A stretch of 64,000 bases of DNA from Chitinophaga pinensis (GCA_945888525.1 CAMDAF010000003.1:62001-126000), one strand, 5' to 3'; positions 35,821 to 45,955 are shown, counted from the stretch's first letter. The notes: generated by a model not told the origin, from the sequence alone. Program-made: numbers and translations.

Positions 35821-36921
35821 ATGATCATTGGAACTGTAAAAGAGACCAAAGCCTCTGAAAATCGCGTCGCTTTGAGCCCCGAAGTAGTAAAAAACCTAAT
35901 TAAACAAGGATTTGAATGTTGCATCGAATCAGGTGCAGGTGTTGCTTCAAATTTCTCAGATGCAGCCTACGAAACTGCAGGCGCAAAAATCATACAAACA
36001 GCTAAAGAGGTATGCAATCAAGCTGATATTTTGGTAAAAGTAAATGCCCCATCAATTGAGGAGATTGCAAATCTCAAGGAGGGCTCTGCATTGTTATCCT
36101 TTATTTACCATTTAAATAATGCAGATTTAATTTCCCAGTTAAATGCCAAGAAAGTAACTGTATTTTCAATGGATGCTATACCGCGTATTTCACGTGCTCA
36201 AAGCATGGACGCTTTAAGTTCTCAAGCAAATCTCGCAGGTTATAAAGCTGTTATACTTGGTGCTCAGCATTCGGCTAGAATATTCCCAATGCTAATGACG
36301 GCGGCAGGAACCATTACGCCTTCTAAAGTTTTAATCTTTGGCGCAGGCGTTGCTGGTTTGCAAGCCATTGGTACAGCGAAACGTTTGGGCGCTGTGGTCG
36401 AAGTTACTGATATCAGACCTGAAACGAAAGAACAAGTTGAATCTTTAGGTGGTAAATTCATCAGTTTCGATACGGGTGAAGTAAAAATCGAAGGTGGATA
36501 CGTAAAAGAAACAAGTGAAGATACTCTAAAAAAACAAAGAGAAATATTAGGCAAACATTTAGCTGCGGCAGATATTGCAATCACCACTGCCTTAATACCA
36601 GGCAAAAAAGCCCCAATATTAATTACTGAAGACATGGTTAAAACCATGAAATTAGGAAGTGTTATTGTTGATATGGCTGTAGAACAAGGTGGAAACTGCG
36701 AGATAAGTGAAGCTGGAAAAGTGGTAGTTAAACATGGGGTTAAAATTGTAGGTGAGGTTAATTTACCTTCACAATTGGCTCAAAATGCAAGCGAAAGTTA
36801 TTCAAAAAATATTTACGCATTCTTAACCCACCTGGCCAATAAAGATGGTTTTAAATGGGAAATGGAAGAAGAAATAACCAAAGGAACCCTGATTTGCAAA
36901 GAAGGAAACTTACTTAAATAA
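35821..36921 (+). CDS. pntAA: NAD(P) transhydrogenase alpha subunit, part 1
   Basis: The NAD(H)-binding dI component of proton-translocating transhydrogenase, 366 residues, which drives hydride transfer from NADH to NADP+. MIIGTVKETKASENRVALSP opens an AlaDh/PNT N-domain; IFGAGVAGLQAIGTAKRLGA is the NAD-binding motif. It ends before any membrane segment, in keeping with a split alpha subunit. pntAB follows 19 bases later and pntB overlaps that, so all three form one operon. Confidence 0.95.
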   Translation: MIIGTVKETKASENRVALSPEVVKNLIKQGFECCIESGAGVASNFSDAAYETAGAKIIQTAKEVCNQADILVKVNAPSIEEIANLKEGSALLSFIYHLNNADLISQLNAKKVTVFSMDAIPRISRAQSMDALSSQANLAGYKAVILGAQHSARIFPMLMTAAGTITPSKVLIFGAGVAGLQAIGTAKRLGAVVEVTDIRPETKEQVESLGGKFISFDTGEVKIEGGYVKETSEDTLKKQREILGKHLAAADIAITTALIPGKKAPILITEDMVKTMKLGSVIVDMAVEQGGNCEISEAGKVVVKHGVKIVGEVNLPSQLAQNASESYSKNIYAFLTHLANKDGFKWEMEEEITKGTLICKEGNLLK

Positions 36922-36940
36922 ACAATACGAATAATTTATA

Positions 36941-37246
36941 ATGGAAGCCATATTAACCTTTATCTCCAACAATCAATTAATGATCTATATGGTCGTTCTT
37001 ATGATTTTTGTTGGAATTGAATTGATCGAAAAAGTACCGTCCGTACTACATACCCCATTAATGAGTGGCGCCAATGCAATCCATGGGGTTGTAATTATAG
37101 GCGCTATTATTATAATGGGACAAGCTGAAAGCATATTTGCAATTGTACTTGGTTTTATAGCCGTTGTGCTTGGAACGCTAAATGTTGTTGGTGGTTTTGT
37201 TGTTACCGATAGAATGTTGGACATGTTTAAAAAGAAAAAGAAATGA
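36941..37246 (+). CDS. pntAB: NAD(P) transhydrogenase alpha subunit, part 2
   Basis: A 101-residue membrane piece of the transhydrogenase dII proton channel, with three predicted helices (MIYMVVLMIFVGIELIEKVP; AIHGVVIIGAIIIMGQAES; FAIVLGFIAVVLGTLNVVGG). The end GFVVTDRMLDMFKKK is typical of PntAB. It overlaps pntB by 4 bases, giving coupled translation of the membrane subunits. Confidence 0.94.
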   Translation: MEAILTFISNNQLMIYMVVLMIFVGIELIEKVPSVLHTPLMSGANAIHGVVIIGAIIIMGQAESIFAIVLGFIAVVLGTLNVVGGFVVTDRMLDMFKKKKK

Positions 37247-38649
37247 AACAGTCAATTTTAGATATAATATACATGATTGGTGCTGTGGGTTTCATTTTCG
37301 GCATTAAAATGTTGGGCAATCCTGAAAAAGCTAAAAAAGGAAATCTTATCGCAGCCTTTGGTATGGGCTTGGCAATTTTTGGTACTATATTTTTATACGA
37401 GCACAATGGCAAACCGCTAAATAATTACCTTTGGATATTCGGTGGCCTAATTGTTGGGACAGTAATAGGAACAATGATGGCAAAAAAAGTCAAAATGACC
37501 GGAATGCCTCAAATGGTATCTTTCTTCAACGGTATGGGTGGTGCTTGTGCAGCTCTAATCTCCTTGGTGGAATTTAATCATTTATCACATGAAGGAGATT
37601 TCACTCAAGCTCCTGTATTAAAATTAATCATCATTTTCCTAGGTCTTATAATCGGTTCTATTTCATTTGCAGGTAGCATGATTGCCTTTGGAAAATTGGA
37701 TGAAAAAATAAAAGATAAAACACTTCCACTTCAACAAGTCATAAATATTGGTTTAATGGTTGTGCTATTAGGCATAGCATTTGCCGCTTCATTCGGCGTA
37801 ATTTCAAACCCAATGGTTCTTTATTTATTATTGGTTTTGTCATTAATATATGGCGTGCTATTCGTAATGCCAATTGGTGGTGCTGATATGCCAGTGGTAA
37901 TATCTTTGTTAAACTCATTCACAGGAGTAGCTGCAGCAATGGGTGGTTTCTTATACGACAACAAGGTAATGTTGTTTGGCGGTATCCTAGTTGGTAGCGC
38001 TGGTACATTGTTAACGGTTGTAATGTGTAAAGCCATGAACAGATCTTTAACCAATGTTCTGATTGGTAATTTTGGTGGCGGATCTGCAGCAGCAGGTGAA
38101 GGCAAAGAAATAACAGGAAGTGTTAAAGAAATTAGCAAAACAGACGCTGCTGTTTTAATGAAGTACAGCAAGAAAGTGGTTATAGTACCTGGTTATGGAT
38201 TGGCTGTTGCACAAGCTCAGCACGTTTGTCATGAACTTGAACAAGTATTAGAAGAGGAAGGCGTTGAGGTAAAATATGCCATTCACCCAGTAGCTGGTCG
38301 TATGCCCGGCCACATGAACGTGTTACTTGCAGAAAGCAATGTTAGCTACGATAAGTTAATTGAAATGGACGACATCAACCCAGAATTTAAAACAACCGAT
38401 GTTGTGCTTATTGTTGGTGCTAATGATGTTGTTAATCCTGCAGCTAAAAACGATCCTAGCTCTCCTATATATGGTATGCCAATTTTAGAAGTAGAAGACG
38501 CTGCCCATACCATTGTTATGAAACGCAGTATGAAAGCTGGATATGCTGGTATTGAAAATGAACTTTTCTACAGCAATAAAAATAGCATGTTGTTTGGTGA
38601 TGCTAAAAAGACCTTAACCGATTTGGTTACTGAACTTAAAAGTTTGTAA
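37243..38649 (+). CDS. pntB: NAD(P) transhydrogenase beta subunit
   Basis: A 468-residue membrane subunit containing the rest of the dII proton channel (about eight helices, residues 1-270) and the C-terminal NADP(H)-binding dIII domain. The dIII motifs VVIVPGYGLAVAQAQHVCHE, HPVAGRMPGHMNVLLAE and VVLIVGANDVVNPAAK are intact. With pntAA and pntAB it makes NADPH at the expense of proton motive force. A long terminator follows directly. Confidence 0.96.
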   Translation: MKQSILDIIYMIGAVGFIFGIKMLGNPEKAKKGNLIAAFGMGLAIFGTIFLYEHNGKPLNNYLWIFGGLIVGTVIGTMMAKKVKMTGMPQMVSFFNGMGGACAALISLVEFNHLSHEGDFTQAPVLKLIIIFLGLIIGSISFAGSMIAFGKLDEKIKDKTLPLQQVINIGLMVVLLGIAFAASFGVISNPMVLYLLLVLSLIYGVLFVMPIGGADMPVVISLLNSFTGVAAAMGGFLYDNKVMLFGGILVGSAGTLLTVVMCKAMNRSLTNVLIGNFGGGSAAAGEGKEITGSVKEISKTDAAVLMKYSKKVVIVPGYGLAVAQAQHVCHELEQVLEEEGVEVKYAIHPVAGRMPGHMNVLLAESNVSYDKLIEMDDINPEFKTTDVVLIVGANDVVNPAAKNDPSSPIYGMPILEVEDAAHTIVMKRSMKAGYAGIENELFYSNKNSMLFGDAKKTLTDLVTELKSL

Positions 38650-38660
38650 CATTTAAAATA

Positions 38661-38706
38661 GCAATAAAAAAAGGCCGATACGAACGTATTGGCCTTTTTT
38701 TATTGC
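38661..38706. terminator. Bidirectional intrinsic terminator after pntB
   Basis: GCAATAAAAAAAGGCC (38661-38676) pairs perfectly with its complement at 38691-38706. The inner ATACG and CGTAT extend the stem after one G-T pair. A and T tracts on either side make it work for pntB and for the convergent M1 peptidase gene. Confidence 0.9.
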
Positions 38707-38739
38707 TAATGGCTTAATCCATTAAACAAAAATGCATTA

Positions 38740-40362
38740 TTATTCGCGCTCTATACGCAACAAGTAATTCGCCTCAATAAAAGCATATAAATCAAAGCGG
38801 GTATCTAATTCTAGAACAACAGATTTGTCTGATACAACAACATTAATTGTTTGCCCATTGGGCAATTTAATGTTTAATGGAATGTTTAAATCCTTTACAT
38901 CTGACTCTAAACGCATGCTATAAATGATCTTGCCATTTTTTAATACAGTTTGTTTAATTTCCAATTCAGGTATAGAACTTTTATATAAATATTGATTGAA
39001 AAATAGATCCCAATTATAAGATGTTTTGGAATTGAAATATTGAACAATCTCTTCCGTACTTACAATCTTGTGAAAGTACACTGTATTCATTTCCTTTAAA
39101 CAAGCAAACCATAAAGAATCGTTGTTTAGAATGTTGCGCATGGTATGCAGCATCCATGTGCCTTTATAATAAATATCACTATCGGTTCTGCCATGGTAAA
39201 AAACACCTCTTGGTCCTTGCATTGGATATTTAGATACAATCTTTTTTTTCTGTTCACTAAGATATTCAATGGCTCTTGTTTTATCTACCCGATATTCCAT
39301 GTATAAAGCTTCTGCGTATGTCGTAAAGCTCTCATGTAACCACATATCAGCAGCATCAGATGCCGTAATGCTGTTGCCAAACCATTCGTGGCCACTCTCA
39401 TGTATGACAATGAAATCAAATCCAAAAACATTGTTCTTGTAATTGTTTCCATAAGCGATACAACTTTGATGTTCCATTCCCCAATAAGGTGTCTCTACCA
39501 ATTTGTATGAATCATCTTTAAAAGGATATTGACCAAAGAAATGCTCAAATGCATCCAACATGCCGTGAACTTGCAAAAAATGCCTTTCTGCTGAAGCTTT
39601 ATTGTAGTCTAAAACATAGTATGAAAGCGGAACTACATTTACACCTGAAAATGTATCTTTTATATTGATGTAATGCCCAACGTTGATGCTAATATTGTAA
39701 TTGTTAATTGGGTTAACGACTCTCCAATGAAAAGCTTTGTAAGCACTGTCAATTAATTTTTCTTCAATTAATTTACCATTGGAAACACCCGTGAGGTCAT
39801 TCGGTACAATTAGTGTAATGTCTGCCCCTTCAGCCTCATCGCTCCAATGGTCTTTGCAAGGCAGCCAAGCGGATGCTCCCAGACCTTCACAGGCCAAGCC
39901 AACCCAATCATACCCATTATTGTCTTTACGCCATACAAAGCCTCCATCCCAAGGGGCAAGTTTAGCTTCTAAAGGTTTCCCTGAAAAATAAAGCAGCAAA
40001 TTATGACTTGAATTTTTGAGTAAACCGCCTGGAAAATCAAACAACACGATATTGCCTTTTCGCTTAAATGCAATTGGCTTGCCCAAATACTCAGCGCTAT
40101 CAAGGTTCATAGATTTCGCATAATCCAATTGAATTTTTGTTGAGGCTTCCAACATTTTAAACTCAATGGCATTACTTCCTGAAATAAATTTTTCAGTCGG
40201 TTTTATTTTTACCTCTATGTCATAATGTATAACATCAAAGCAAGAGCGCTCAAAGACCAATTTTCCAATGTCTTTCCTTTTCGCTTGGGCTTGAAGGAAT
40301 AATACATTCCCAAATAGCGAAACTAGAAATAAAATTAAAATAAAATGAGTGGGTGAACGCAT
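38740..40362 (-). CDS. M1 family metallopeptidase
   Basis: Exported zinc aminopeptidase of 540 residues. A signal peptide (THFILILFLVSLFGNVLFLQ) precedes the M1 N-domain; GMEHQSCIAYG replaces the usual GxMEN, HESGHEWFG is the HExxH zinc site, and ADMWLHESFTTYAEALY supplies the third ligand Glu. It stops shortly after the catalytic domain, so it is shorter than ERAP or PepN-type members. The ATG at 40362 gives a good signal peptide; a TTG at 40368 precedes it. It probably digests peptides in the periplasm. Confidence 0.9.
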   Translation of the reverse strand: MRSPTHFILILFLVSLFGNVLFLQAQAKRKDIGKLVFERSCFDVIHYDIEVKIKPTEKFISGSNAIEFKMLEASTKIQLDYAKSMNLDSAEYLGKPIAFKRKGNIVLFDFPGGLLKNSSHNLLLYFSGKPLEAKLAPWDGGFVWRKDNNGYDWVGLACEGLGASAWLPCKDHWSDEAEGADITLIVPNDLTGVSNGKLIEEKLIDSAYKAFHWRVVNPINNYNISINVGHYINIKDTFSGVNVVPLSYYVLDYNKASAERHFLQVHGMLDAFEHFFGQYPFKDDSYKLVETPYWGMEHQSCIAYGNNYKNNVFGFDFIVIHESGHEWFGNSITASDAADMWLHESFTTYAEALYMEYRVDKTRAIEYLSEQKKKIVSKYPMQGPRGVFYHGRTDSDIYYKGTWMLHTMRNILNNDSLWFACLKEMNTVYFHKIVSTEEIVQYFNSKTSYNWDLFFNQYLYKSSIPELEIKQTVLKNGKIIYSMRLESDVKDLNIPLNIKLPNGQTINVVVSDKSVVLELDTRFDLYAFIEANYLLRIERE

Positions 40363-40427
40363 CGTCAAAAACTTGTATTACAATAATACAACTATTGCAT
40401 GTTTAAAAAAACTGCAGGATCAAACAT

Positions 40428-41759
40428 CTAAACCAAGGTTACGATACCTATTTCAGGTCTGATACCCAATCTGCCAGGATATCCCAAATAACCGAAGCCT
40501 CTATTTACATAAATATACTGTTCTCCGTCTTGGTACAAGCCAGCCCATTGTTTGTACATATATTTAATCGGACTCCATTTGAATCCTGCGGTTTCTATTC
40601 CAAATTGAGCGCCGTGTGTATGGCCGGAAAAAGTTAAATTAATATCAGGATATTTCTTAAGAACCTGTGCTTCCCAATGGCTAGGGTCGTGAGAAAGCAA
40701 AAGTTTGACAGGCATTTCTTCAGTTCCATCATAGGCTTCAGATAAAACACCATAGCGCGCAAAACGGCCCTTAGCTCCATAATTCTCAACACCAATTAAA
40801 GCAATTTTATCAGTGCCACGTTCTAATATTCTATTCTCATTCATCAACAAATCCCAACCCATTCTTTTATGAATCTGAATTAATTGTTCTAAGTTGGCCA
40901 ATTGCATTGGTGACATATGCGATTTATTTGAATGCGCATGGTTGCCTATACCCATAATATCGCGGTCAGGCCACTGGTGGTAATCGCCATAATCGTGGTT
41001 ACCCAATATACTAAACACGCCCATTGGTGCTTTTACACGGCTGAATATTTCAATGTAACTTTCGTTCATCTCGTCCGACAAACTGTTGACCAAATCGCCT
41101 GTAAAGAAAATAATATCAGGTTTTTCTTGCATCAACATTGCAACACCTCTTTCAACGGCTTTTTTATCCCAAAAACTGCCCGAATGTATGTCGCTTAAAT
41201 GCCCAATTTTTAAACCTTTGAACCCTGTAGGTAAATTCTTTAATGAAACATCCTTTCTATGTATTTTATAATCGTGCGCACCCTTAACAATTCCATAGCC
41301 CAAACCAGAAAACGTTAACAAGCCAATGCCTGCGCTGACTTGCGAAATAAAGGTTTTTCTTGACACCAAATTGGCTCCACCTTTTTCCTCTGGTGTTGCA
41401 ATTTGTGGCGCAAAAAGAGAAGTGAGCTTATGAAAAATTCTATACAAATCTTCCATCAACAATGGAATAATCATGAATATTTTTGCAAAAAATAATGCGG
41501 CAAAAAATCCTGTTACAAAAACATAAATAAAGCGTGGTGCATGCACTAAGATTCCTCCCATGGCCAGCAGTGCCAGGATATAAAATGAAATATTAACTAC
41601 CCAATAGGCAATACGTATTCCTTTTTTAAAACCTTGACTTGAATCAGTTGTTAAAGTTTTAACTGCTTGGTAGGCATAAAAATCAAAAATCAAAATAAAT
41701 ACCACCATGAAAAATATGCGGAGCATAATGGGGATAAGTGAGGTCACAGATTGAAACAT
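40428..41759 (-). CDS. Membrane-anchored metallophosphoesterase
   Basis: Protein of 443 residues with four predicted N-terminal membrane helices (residues 1-120) and a cytoplasmic or periplasmic calcineurin-like domain. IGHLSDIHSGSFWD, FFTGDLVNS, LGNHDYGDYHQWP, LLSHDPSHW and FSGHTHGAQFG are the five metal-binding blocks. YkuE/LpxH-like enzymes of this type cleave phosphodiester or pyrophosphate bonds; the substrate here is unknown. It starts 3 bases after the S41 peptidase and belongs to the same operon. Confidence 0.9.
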   Translation of the reverse strand: MFQSVTSLIPIMLRIFFMVVFILIFDFYAYQAVKTLTTDSSQGFKKGIRIAYWVVNISFYILALLAMGGILVHAPRFIYVFVTGFFAALFFAKIFMIIPLLMEDLYRIFHKLTSLFAPQIATPEEKGGANLVSRKTFISQVSAGIGLLTFSGLGYGIVKGAHDYKIHRKDVSLKNLPTGFKGLKIGHLSDIHSGSFWDKKAVERGVAMLMQEKPDIIFFTGDLVNSLSDEMNESYIEIFSRVKAPMGVFSILGNHDYGDYHQWPDRDIMGIGNHAHSNKSHMSPMQLANLEQLIQIHKRMGWDLLMNENRILERGTDKIALIGVENYGAKGRFARYGVLSEAYDGTEEMPVKLLLSHDPSHWEAQVLKKYPDINLTFSGHTHGAQFGIETAGFKWSPIKYMYKQWAGLYQDGEQYIYVNRGFGYLGYPGRLGIRPEIGIVTLV

Positions 41760-41762
41760 AAA

Positions 41763-43409
41763 TTAATAATCAAACCTACGCATTTTCTTATTGTTTATAT
41801 TTAGGATCTGAGAATATTTCTTTAAAACCTCAATAGTTTTCGAGAAAACACCTTCTTCACGGTTTATAATTCTAGATCGACCTTTTTCGCCAAACAATCG
41901 GTACGCCAGGGCTGCTTTTAAATGCTTGCGTATAATGTCGGCGGTTTTGCTTGAATACTTTAACCCGCGCAAATAAGGAATTTTTTTGGCCACTGCTATA
42001 AAACGAACCACATCTGCTTGTGAGATACTGAACTCATTTTGAAACACTATTTCATCATTTAAAAACTTAGTCTCATCCTTTAAAATTTCAGACATAAAGT
42101 CCAATACATAAATGTCAAATATTCGACTATAAAACAAGCCTGGCATGAGCATTTCTATTTCTGTACTATCTGGAATGGTGTCTCGCAACACAACATCAGG
42201 CCTTATGCCACCTCCAGAAGTCAACAAACGGCCATTCTTGCTGAAAAACTCCTTTTTAATTGTAGAATCTAAATTGGGATTTAGAGTATCTTTACTCTGA
42301 TCACGCACATATATTTCATTCCTGTATTTCTCTATATCCTTTGTGTATGCCTTTTGAATACTTCTTCCACTTGGTGTGTAGTATCTTGCAATGGTTAAGC
42401 GCAACATGGCTCCATCAGACAATCTAAATGGTTCTTGAACCAAGCCCTTACCAAATGAACGGTTACCTATAATTACCGCTCGGTCGTTGTCTTGCAAAGC
42501 GCCTGCTAAAATCTCACTGGCAGAAGCGGTGTTGTGGTTAATCAACAATACCAATTTTCCATCTTTAAATCCCCCATTGCCATCAGCTCGGTAATAATTT
42601 CTATTTCTGTGGTAACCAAAGGTGTATGAAATCACTTCATCCTTTTGCAAGAATTCATTAGCAATTGCAGAAGCTTCACTCAATAGGCCTCCTCCATTGT
42701 TGCGAAGATCTAAAATCAAATCTTTCATTCCTGCAGCCTTTAATGCATTCATAGATTTTAAAAACTCAGAATGTGTATTGCTGCTAAAACGTTCAAGCCT
42801 TATATAGCCAAGCGATTTGTTAACCATGTAAAAAACTTCTGAACTGTTCATTACAATTTGCTCTCGTGGAACCGCAAAGTCTAAATATTGGTTCTTACTT
42901 CGGCGGTATACTTTTATGCTTAATTTACTTCTACCATCCCCTTGGATGGCCTCTTGTATCTCGGTGCTGCTCATTGAATCTGTTAGCTTCACTTTCCCTG
43001 CAAACAACAAACGGTCGCCGGCCATTATTCCAGCTTTTTGCGCTGGTCCACCCTCACTGGTGTTAAACACAAATAAAGTATCGCTAAATTGAATATACTC
43101 TATGCCCAATCCCAAATAATTGCCTCGAATCTGGCGGTTGTTAATCTCGCTTAATTGTGCAGGAATATAGGCACTGTGGGGGTCGAGCTGAGAGAGCAAA
43201 TAATCAATGGCATTTTCCTCTAGTAAATCAATCCTTGTGCTGTCAACATAATCTTGATTAATGATATCAAATATTTGAGAAAATTTGTCCTTTTTCTCTT
43301 TATTGATATTCATCCCACAGAATAAACCAATGGCCAAAACCAAAGCTAAAATCAAAGGACTTAAAGCTCGGCTTTTTGAATTTTGAATTTCTGGCCTTTC
43401 AGTTGACAT
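41763..43409 (-). CDS. S41 family C-terminal processing peptidase
   Basis: CtpA/Prc-type protease of 548 residues with an N-terminal membrane anchor (LSPLILALVLAIGLFCGMNI). A PDZ domain (GLGIEYIQFSDTLFVF, GPAQKAGIMAGDRLLFAG) binds substrate C-termini. The catalytic Ser is in NTASASEILAGAL and the Lys in RSFGKGLVQE. A C-terminal region of about 180 residues is unassigned. It lies 7 bases after the YicC gene and just before the metallophosphoesterase. Confidence 0.93.
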   Translation of the reverse strand: MSTERPEIQNSKSRALSPLILALVLAIGLFCGMNINKEKKDKFSQIFDIINQDYVDSTRIDLLEENAIDYLLSQLDPHSAYIPAQLSEINNRQIRGNYLGLGIEYIQFSDTLFVFNTSEGGPAQKAGIMAGDRLLFAGKVKLTDSMSSTEIQEAIQGDGRSKLSIKVYRRSKNQYLDFAVPREQIVMNSSEVFYMVNKSLGYIRLERFSSNTHSEFLKSMNALKAAGMKDLILDLRNNGGGLLSEASAIANEFLQKDEVISYTFGYHRNRNYYRADGNGGFKDGKLVLLINHNTASASEILAGALQDNDRAVIIGNRSFGKGLVQEPFRLSDGAMLRLTIARYYTPSGRSIQKAYTKDIEKYRNEIYVRDQSKDTLNPNLDSTIKKEFFSKNGRLLTSGGGIRPDVVLRDTIPDSTEIEMLMPGLFYSRIFDIYVLDFMSEILKDETKFLNDEIVFQNEFSISQADVVRFIAVAKKIPYLRGLKYSSKTADIIRKHLKAALAYRLFGEKGRSRIINREEGVFSKTIEVLKKYSQILNINNKKMRRFDY

Positions 43410-43416
43410 CGAATAA

Positions 43417-44301
43417 TTATAATACGTTGAGCAATTGCTCTTTGATTTTTTCTAACTCTTCTTTCATCAAAACAACTGCCTGCTGAATTGGAAAATAATA
43501 CGCCTTACTTCCCATGGTATTGATTTCCCTTCCCATTTCTTGGGCAATAAAATTAAGCTTTTTACCATTGGCGTCTTTTTCCAAACATTCGATAAAGAAA
43601 TCCAAGTGGTGGTATAATCTGCTTTTCTCTTCGGCAATATCGTATTTCTCTAAATAATAAATGATTTCTTGTTCAAAACGATTTTGATCAACACTTACAT
43701 CCTCTTTATTATCGTTCAGAGACTGCAACAATTTTCCTTTGATGCTTTCCCTTCTGGGTACTTCCTCTTTTTCAACCGTTTTTACATAGTTGCGAATTTT
43801 GTCTACGCATGCAATTAAATACAATCCTATTGTCTTGCCTTCTTGCAATCTGAAAGCATCAAAACGTTCAAAAGCTTCGTCGACACTCGATTTCACCATC
43901 ATCCAATCTTCCTCGGTTGACACATTCTCTTCATATTTAATCACATCAGGGAATGCAATAATGGTATTCATCAAATCATTGCTTTGAATATTCAATTCGG
44001 ATGCTAATGTCTGAATCTTTTCATAAAAGGATTTGGCTAATGGCAAATTCAAACTTAAATTGTCATTTAAAGAAGTCCCATTCTTTTTCTCCGCTACAAT
44101 ATGAACCGAAACTGAACCTCTATTAATTTTGTTGCTTAGCACTTGTCTAAGCTCAATATCTTTGTCTTTAAAAGATTTTGGTAAACGAAGATTTAAGTCA
44201 AAAAATTTATTGTTTAATGATTTAATTTCCGTCTTAAGTTTCCATTGTTCATTTTCGATTTCGTATGAACCGAAACCCGTCATGCTTTTGATTTGTACCA
44301 T
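43417..44301 (-). CDS. YicC/YloC family endoribonuclease
   Basis: Protein of 294 residues with the family signature IKSMTGFGSYE at the N-terminus and ANGKKLNFIAQEMGREINTM near the C-terminus, followed by a helical C-terminal domain. YicC proteins are described as metal-dependent ribonucleases acting on small RNAs. The ATG at 44301 is used to match the usual N-terminus; it overlaps the upstream transporter by 22 bases. Confidence 0.92.
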   Translation of the reverse strand: MVQIKSMTGFGSYEIENEQWKLKTEIKSLNNKFFDLNLRLPKSFKDKDIELRQVLSNKINRGSVSVHIVAEKKNGTSLNDNLSLNLPLAKSFYEKIQTLASELNIQSNDLMNTIIAFPDVIKYEENVSTEEDWMMVKSSVDEAFERFDAFRLQEGKTIGLYLIACVDKIRNYVKTVEKEEVPRRESIKGKLLQSLNDNKEDVSVDQNRFEQEIIYYLEKYDIAEEKSRLYHHLDFFIECLEKDANGKKLNFIAQEMGREINTMGSKAYYFPIQQAVVLMKEELEKIKEQLLNVL

Positions 44302-45179
44302 TGTATTTTTGTTGATGTGATGAATACGCCTGCAAAAATCAACATAATTGCCAATATTTTGTGCATGCTAAGTTCATCTTTTTTAAGTAACACCGCTATA
44401 ATGGCGGCTAGTATAGGTTGTAAATAAATATATGCCCCAACCAATGCTGGTCCGGCTTTTACAATCGCGTAGGCATTTAATAGATACGTAACGAAGGTGG
44501 TAAATACAATAATGAATAATACCTCGATTATTATCTTTGCATCCATCAATGCAAATTTTGCTTCGCTTAATTCGCCTATTCCAAATGGAAAAACCAATAT
44601 TGCCCCTATTAAAAAGGTGTACTTTGATACAGTCAAGGTATGGTAATGAACCAATAACTTTTTTACTAAAACCAAATACGCGGCATATGAAATGGCATTG
44701 AATACAATTAAAATATCGCCCGGCAAAGTTTCACCTGAAAAACTGAATGTTCGTCCAGCCATTAAAATCAAACAACCAACACTGGCCAATAAAACCCCAA
44801 ACAACTGTGCTAACAACAATTTCTGTTTATTGATCACAACATTTAATATCAATACGAAAATGGGTGTTGCCAACATTAAGACTGCACCATTAATTGGTGT
44901 GGTAATCTCTAGTCCTTTAAAAAACATCAACATATTGGCTGCTACGCCAAAGACACTGCATGCAAATATTCTTAGCCCGTGTGCTTTCCAATCTATCTTT
45001 TCACTTTTAATGGCCAGCGAGGCAATCAAAAATAAAAATGCAGCACCAGATACCCTGAGTACAATAAATCCAAATCCTTGCAAGTAAAAAGGCATGATAT
45101 CCTTTACCAAACTAAAGGTTATAGCATAGATAAATGACACGGTGAAAAGTGCAAAGTGAACGCTGGAATTTTTATTCAA
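44280..45179 (-). CDS. EamA/DMT superfamily transporter
   Basis: Inner-membrane transporter of 299 residues with about ten helices arranged as two EamA repeats. The first repeat is followed by a short loop (LAIKSEKIDW), the second by LKKDELSMHKILAI. Members export amino acids, nucleobases or other metabolites; the substrate cannot be predicted. It sits 11 bases after the SDR gene. Confidence 0.9.
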   Translation of the reverse strand: MNKNSSVHFALFTVSFIYAITFSLVKDIMPFYLQGFGFIVLRVSGAAFLFLIASLAIKSEKIDWKAHGLRIFACSVFGVAANMLMFFKGLEITTPINGAVLMLATPIFVLILNVVINKQKLLLAQLFGVLLASVGCLILMAGRTFSFSGETLPGDILIVFNAISYAAYLVLVKKLLVHYHTLTVSKYTFLIGAILVFPFGIGELSEAKFALMDAKIIIEVLFIIVFTTFVTYLLNAYAIVKAGPALVGAYIYLQPILAAIIAVLLKKDELSMHKILAIMLIFAGVFITSTKIQWYKSKA

Positions 45180-45190
45180 GATGTAAGTTT

Positions 45191-45955
45191 CTAAGCCTTT
45201 CTATTTATAACGCCAGCCATTGGTTGAGCCGTTGGCATAATGGTCATTTCATTGATGTTTACATGTTCTGGTCTATTGAGCATAAACCAAACACCTTCTG
45301 CAACATCCTCGGCAATTAAATTTTCAAATCCTTTGTAAACAGTTGCAGCTCTTTCGGCATCGCCTTCAAAACGAACCAATGAAAACTCAGTCTCCACAGC
45401 GCCAGGATGTATTGCAGATACCTTAATTGGATATTTGCTTAAATCCAAACGCATGCTTCTGTTTAAAGCATCAACAGCGTGTTTGGTTGCACAGTAGACA
45501 TTGCCATTGGCATACACTTCTTTTCCAGCTATACTGCCAACATTTACAATATGACCTTTGCCCTGTTTAATCATTAATGGAACCAGGTATTTTGTTACAT
45601 ACAATAGACCTTTAATATTTGTGTCAATCATGGTGTCCCAATGGTTAAGATCTCCGTCTTCAATAGAGGATAAACCCATGGCCAAACCAGCATTGTTTAT
45701 TAAAACACTTATTTGGTTCCAAGGACTTTCCAAAGAATTCACAAAGGCTTCAACCTCATTCCTATTACGCACATCAAAAACCGCAACCTTACAAGGAACC
45801 TGGTACTTAGATTCAATTTCACTTTTCACCTGCTCTAATCGTTCTTCTCTGCGGCCACTAAGTATTAATCCATAACCATTTTTGGCCAAAATCATGGCAC
45901 AGGCTTTTCCGATGCCTGAACTTGCTCCCGTTATCAACGCATATTCGGTATTCAT
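45191..45955 (-). CDS. SDR family oxidoreductase, YdfG-like
   Basis: NAD(P)-dependent short-chain dehydrogenase of 254 residues. TGASSGIGKA is the cofactor motif, NNAG is present, and VGSIAGKEVYANGNVYCATK contributes Ser, Tyr and Lys. The C-terminal PEHVNINEMTIMPTAQ is characteristic of the YdfG/3-hydroxy acid dehydrogenase branch (serine or malonic semialdehyde). It is the first gene of a five-gene minus-strand run ending at 40428. Confidence 0.9.
   Translation of the reverse strand: MNTEYALITGASSGIGKACAMILAKNGYGLILSGRREERLEQVKSEIESKYQVPCKVAVFDVRNRNEVEAFVNSLESPWNQISVLINNAGLAMGLSSIEDGDLNHWDTMIDTNIKGLLYVTKYLVPLMIKQGKGHIVNVGSIAGKEVYANGNVYCATKHAVDALNRSMRLDLSKYPIKVSAIHPGAVETEFSLVRFEGDAERAATVYKGFENLIAEDVAEGVWFMLNRPEHVNINEMTIMPTAQPMAGVINRKA

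Noticed and set aside
38653-38710. Long A/T-flanked palindrome after pntB as a regulatory repeat
   Set aside because: It is fully explained as a bidirectional intrinsic terminator between convergent genes.
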